Assembly: GCA_020445245.1 (NCBI GenBank)
Contig: JAGRHB010000082.1
Coordinates: 1-7,661, forward strand
DNA: 7,661 nucleotides
From: Gammaproteobacteria bacterium
Lineage (GTDB): Bacteria; Pseudomonadota; Gammaproteobacteria; Chromatiales; Sedimenticolaceae
Direction of reading: 5' to 3'
Position 1 is the first letter of the stretch, and each line of letters opens with the position of its first letter. The notes beneath the pieces are model-generated. The model was given only the letters and a program-made list of their open reading frames with translations, was not told the origin of the DNA and did no database searches. A program made the translations under genes and the position numbers. Shown here in pieces: positions 6,180-7,661 of the stretch.

Positions 6180-7437
6180 AAACTCGACGCTGCCGGAGCA
6201 GCCGTTCATCGGTCACCTGATCGAACTGCGCGACCGCCTGATGCGCATGGTGCTGGCGGTGTTCATCATCTTTCTCGCACTGTTCCCGTTCGGCAACGAC
6301 ATCTATGTGTTCATCGCCAAGCCGCTGATGGCGGTGATGCCTGCAGGCACCAGCATGATCGCCACCCAGGTGGCCTCGCCTTTTCTCACGCCCTTCAAGC
6401 TGGCGCTGGTGACTGCGGTGTTCGTCGCCATGCCGTACCTGTTGCACCAGTTCTGGGGGTTCATTGCGCCCGGCCTCTACAACCACGAAAAGCGACTCGC
6501 CATCCCGTTGCTGGCTTCCAGCGTGGTGCTGTTCTACCTCGGGGCGGTGTTTGCGTATCTGGTGGTCTTCCCGCTGGTTTTCGCCTTCCTGACCGGGGTG
6601 GCGCCGGAAGGTGTGGCGGTGATGACCGACATCACCCACTACCTCGATTTCGTGTTGACGCTGTTCTTCGCCTTCGGCCTGGCGTTCGAGGTGCCGATCG
6701 CCACGATCGTGCTGGTGCTGGCGGGCGCGACCACGCCGGAGAATCTGGCGGGCAAGCGTCCCTACGTCATTGTTGGCGCCTTCGTCATCGGAATGCTGCT
6801 GACCCCGCCGGACGTGATCTCGCAGACGCTGCTGGCATTGCCGATGTGGGTGCTGTTCGAGATCGGGTTGCTGTTTTCGCGTCTGCTGATGCGTGACCGG
6901 CAGCGCAAAAAGGCGGACGACGAGGATGGCGACGAAGACGGACCGGCCGCCGGGCCGTCTGCCGGGAAAGACCTGGCGAAGCCTGTTGCCGCTGCGGCAT
7001 CGGCGGCCGGTGGAGAGACCGGTGCTGTCCAGGACGGTGAATTCGTGCCGCTAGACGATCACGAGATGGAAGACGAGTTTGACCGTATCGAGGCGGAGTT
7101 CGAGGCACTCGACAAGGCAGCAGGTGAGAACGACGAGGTCTCTGACCCATCGCCAGACGATCAGACCGAGTACGACGATGCCGCGGACATCAACATCGCC
7201 GAGGAGGCGCCTGCCAAATGGAGCGCTGAAGACGCTGCGAACATGCTGGACGAAGAAGACTTCCCGGCGCGCAGTGCGACCGAGGCGTTGGCCGATGCCA
7301 AACTGCAGCAGGTTGCTGCGCTGCGTGCCACCGGCGCCGAGAGCCAGGCGCGGGGGCTGTTGTACGAGGTCCTCAGCGAAGGCAGCGCCAGCCAGAAGGC
7401 GGTGGCGCGCAATATCCTGGAGCAGATCGACAACTGA
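6172..7437 (+). CDS. tatC: Sec-independent protein translocase subunit TatC with long acidic, FimV-like C-terminal extension
   Basis: Six-helix inner-membrane receptor of the Tat system that binds twin-arginine signal peptides. Residues 1-245 are a complete TatC core. The N-terminal HLIELRDRL contains Glu18 and Arg20 (E. coli Glu15 and Arg17); the cytoplasmic loop LYNHEKR has the key Glu106 (E. coli Glu103); Glu173 in FEVP and Asp214 in LLTPPD match Glu170 and Asp211. The protein is 421 residues against about 250-260 for normal TatC. The extra 175 residues continue the same frame without a break. Residues 246-376 are very acidic (by hand count about 42 Asp/Glu to 8 Lys/Arg) with Ala, Gly and Pro. 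Residues 377-419 are a helical module resembling the FimV C-terminus. The C-terminus of TatC is cytoplasmic, so the tail should be too. The gene overlaps tatB by 8 bases. TatC identity is certain; the tail's role is unknown. Confidence 0.96.
   Translation: MSENSTLPEQPFIGHLIELRDRLMRMVLAVFIIFLALFPFGNDIYVFIAKPLMAVMPAGTSMIATQVASPFLTPFKLALVTAVFVAMPYLLHQFWGFIAPGLYNHEKRLAIPLLASSVVLFYLGAVFAYLVVFPLVFAFLTGVAPEGVAVMTDITHYLDFVLTLFFAFGLAFEVPIATIVLVLAGATTPENLAGKRPYVIVGAFVIGMLLTPPDVISQTLLALPMWVLFEIGLLFSRLLMRDRQRKKADDEDGDEDGPAAGPSAGKDLAKPVAAAASAAGGETGAVQDGEFVPLDDHEMEDEFDRIEAEFEALDKAAGENDEVSDPSPDDQTEYDDAADINIAEEAPAKWSAEDAANMLDEEDFPARSATEALADAKLQQVAALRATGAESQARGLLYEVLSEGSASQKAVARNILEQIDN
6907..7299 (+). other. 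Coding region of the acidic linker of TatC
   Basis: Encodes TatC residues 246-376, directly after the sixth membrane helix. It starts with a Lys-Lys then an Asp/Glu cluster (249-256), passes through an Ala/Gly/Pro-rich stretch (258-285), a possible short amphipathic acidic helix (about 298-314), and further acidic clusters to residue 363. It looks mostly disordered and has no transmembrane segment. Confidence 0.8.
7300..7428 (+). other. Coding region of a FimV/HubP-like C-terminal module in TatC
   Basis: Encodes TatC residues 377-419, predicted as paired helices: AKLQQVAALRATGAESQARG and then LLYEVLSEGSASQKAVAR with NILEQI. From memory, the conserved C-terminal domain of FimV (the TIGR03504 type) has the form: helix with LDLARAY, then MGD, ARxxLxEVLxEG, xxQxxxAxxLL. 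The ARGLLYEVLSEG, SQKAVAR and ILEQ parts match this pattern well, and the module sits at the extreme C-terminus after an acidic region, as in FimV and HubP. This is pattern recognition without a profile search. Confidence 0.55.
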
Positions 7438-7454
7438 GGGGCAGCGACAGGCCG

Positions 7455-7661
7455 ATGATCAAATCCCTCCGGCTGTTGGTCCTGTTTCTTGCAGCGGCGC
7501 CGGCCCTGGCGCTGGAGAACCAGCTGCGTGATCACCCATCGCCTTACCTGGCGATGCACGGCAATGACCCCGTTGCGTGGCAGGACTGGGGACCAGCGGC
7601 CGTAGAACTGGCGCGTAAAGAGGGCAAGCTGCTGTTCATCTCCAGCGGTTACTTCTCGTGC
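7455..7661 (+). CDS. Secreted DUF255 (YyaL/thioredoxin-like) protein, N-terminal fragment
   Basis: The first 69 codons of a gene that runs off the right edge. Residues 1-19 are a Sec-type signal peptide: MIKSLR, then a Leu/Ala-rich core, ending APALA with likely cleavage after Ala19. It has no twin arginine, so it is not an obvious Tat substrate. The mature start (ENQLRDHPSPYLAMHGNDPV, then AWQDWGPAAVELARKEGK) matches the DUF255 pattern of a Leu-x-x-x-x-SPYL-x-x-H-x-x-(N/D)-PV-x-W-x-x-WG block followed by a thioredoxin-like strand, LLFISSGYFSC. In the family this Cys begins a CxxC-type motif (usually CHWC); the window ends exactly on its first Cys, so the second cannot be seen. Family members are usually 500-700 residues, and their biochemical role is poorly defined. 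It starts 17 bases after tatC and is probably co-transcribed. The Shine-Dalgarno is not clear. Confidence 0.85.
   Translation, partial: MIKSLRLLVLFLAAAPALALENQLRDHPSPYLAMHGNDPVAWQDWGPAAVELARKEGKLLFISSGYFSC

Noticed and set aside
4434..6209. 591-codon minus-strand open frame across hisF, hisE, tatA and tatB
   Set aside because: It runs antisense through four well-identified genes and their spacers, with His/Asp/Leu-rich sequence and no recognisable domain. Such long antisense frames are common in GC-rich DNA.
7455..7514. Twin-arginine signal peptide on the DUF255 protein
   Set aside because: The n-region is MIKSLR with no Arg-Arg pair; it looks like an ordinary Sec signal with an AxA cleavage site.
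7079..7531. Plus-strand open frame of 150 codons inside the tatC tail and the next gene
   Set aside because: Its translation is dominated by Arg, Ser and Pro, and it overlaps both tatC and the DUF255 gene. I considered whether the tatC tail itself could be the wrong frame, but the in-frame tail has a structured acidic composition and a family-like C-terminus while this alternative has neither.

Overview
The window is a GC-rich piece of a proteobacterial chromosome, most likely from a gammaproteobacterium. The evidence is the gene order his genes then tatABC, as in Pseudomonas-type genomes, a monofunctional HisB (not the HisN-HisB fusion of enterics), and gammaproteobacterial-type TatA, TatB and TatC sequences. 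I could run no search, so the genus is left open. A sulfur- or alkaliphile-type lineage such as Chromatiales would fit, but that is only an impression. Nothing in the window suggests phage, insertion sequences, CRISPR, tRNA or rRNA.

Layout. Positions 1-1680 (minus strand) hold the first 560 codons of a DUF1631-family protein of unknown function, running off the left edge. A 141-base divergent gap follows. Everything after it is on the plus strand and tightly packed: dtd (D-aminoacyl-tRNA deacylase, TTG start), hisB (GTG start), hisH (GTG start), hisA, hisF, hisE, tatA, tatB, tatC, and the first 69 codons of a secreted DUF255 (YyaL-type thioredoxin-fold) protein cut by the right edge. Gaps between genes are 6-80 bases, and tatB and tatC overlap by 8 bases.

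Function. HisE does step 2 of histidine synthesis, HisA the ProFAR isomerisation, HisH plus HisF the glutamine-dependent ring closure, and HisB the following dehydration. hisI, which usually sits between hisF and hisE in this arrangement, is absent: only 6 bases separate those two genes. TatA, TatB and TatC form the twin-arginine translocase for folded proteins. Two similar 15-base motifs containing -10-like hexamers (TAGAAT and TATGAT) lie just upstream of hisB and of tatA, so the his and tat groups may each have a promoter as well as read-through.

Most notable feature. TatC is 421 residues instead of about 250. Its six-helix core is complete, and it is followed by a strongly acidic, Ala/Pro/Gly-rich cytoplasmic tail of about 130 residues. 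The tail ends in a 43-residue helical module that resembles the C-terminal domain of the polar hub proteins FimV/HubP. If correct, this is a translocase subunit carrying a polar-scaffold-type docking module, which I do not know to be described. A smaller oddity is Pro in place of the usual Ser at position 77 of the Dtd active-site SQxT motif.
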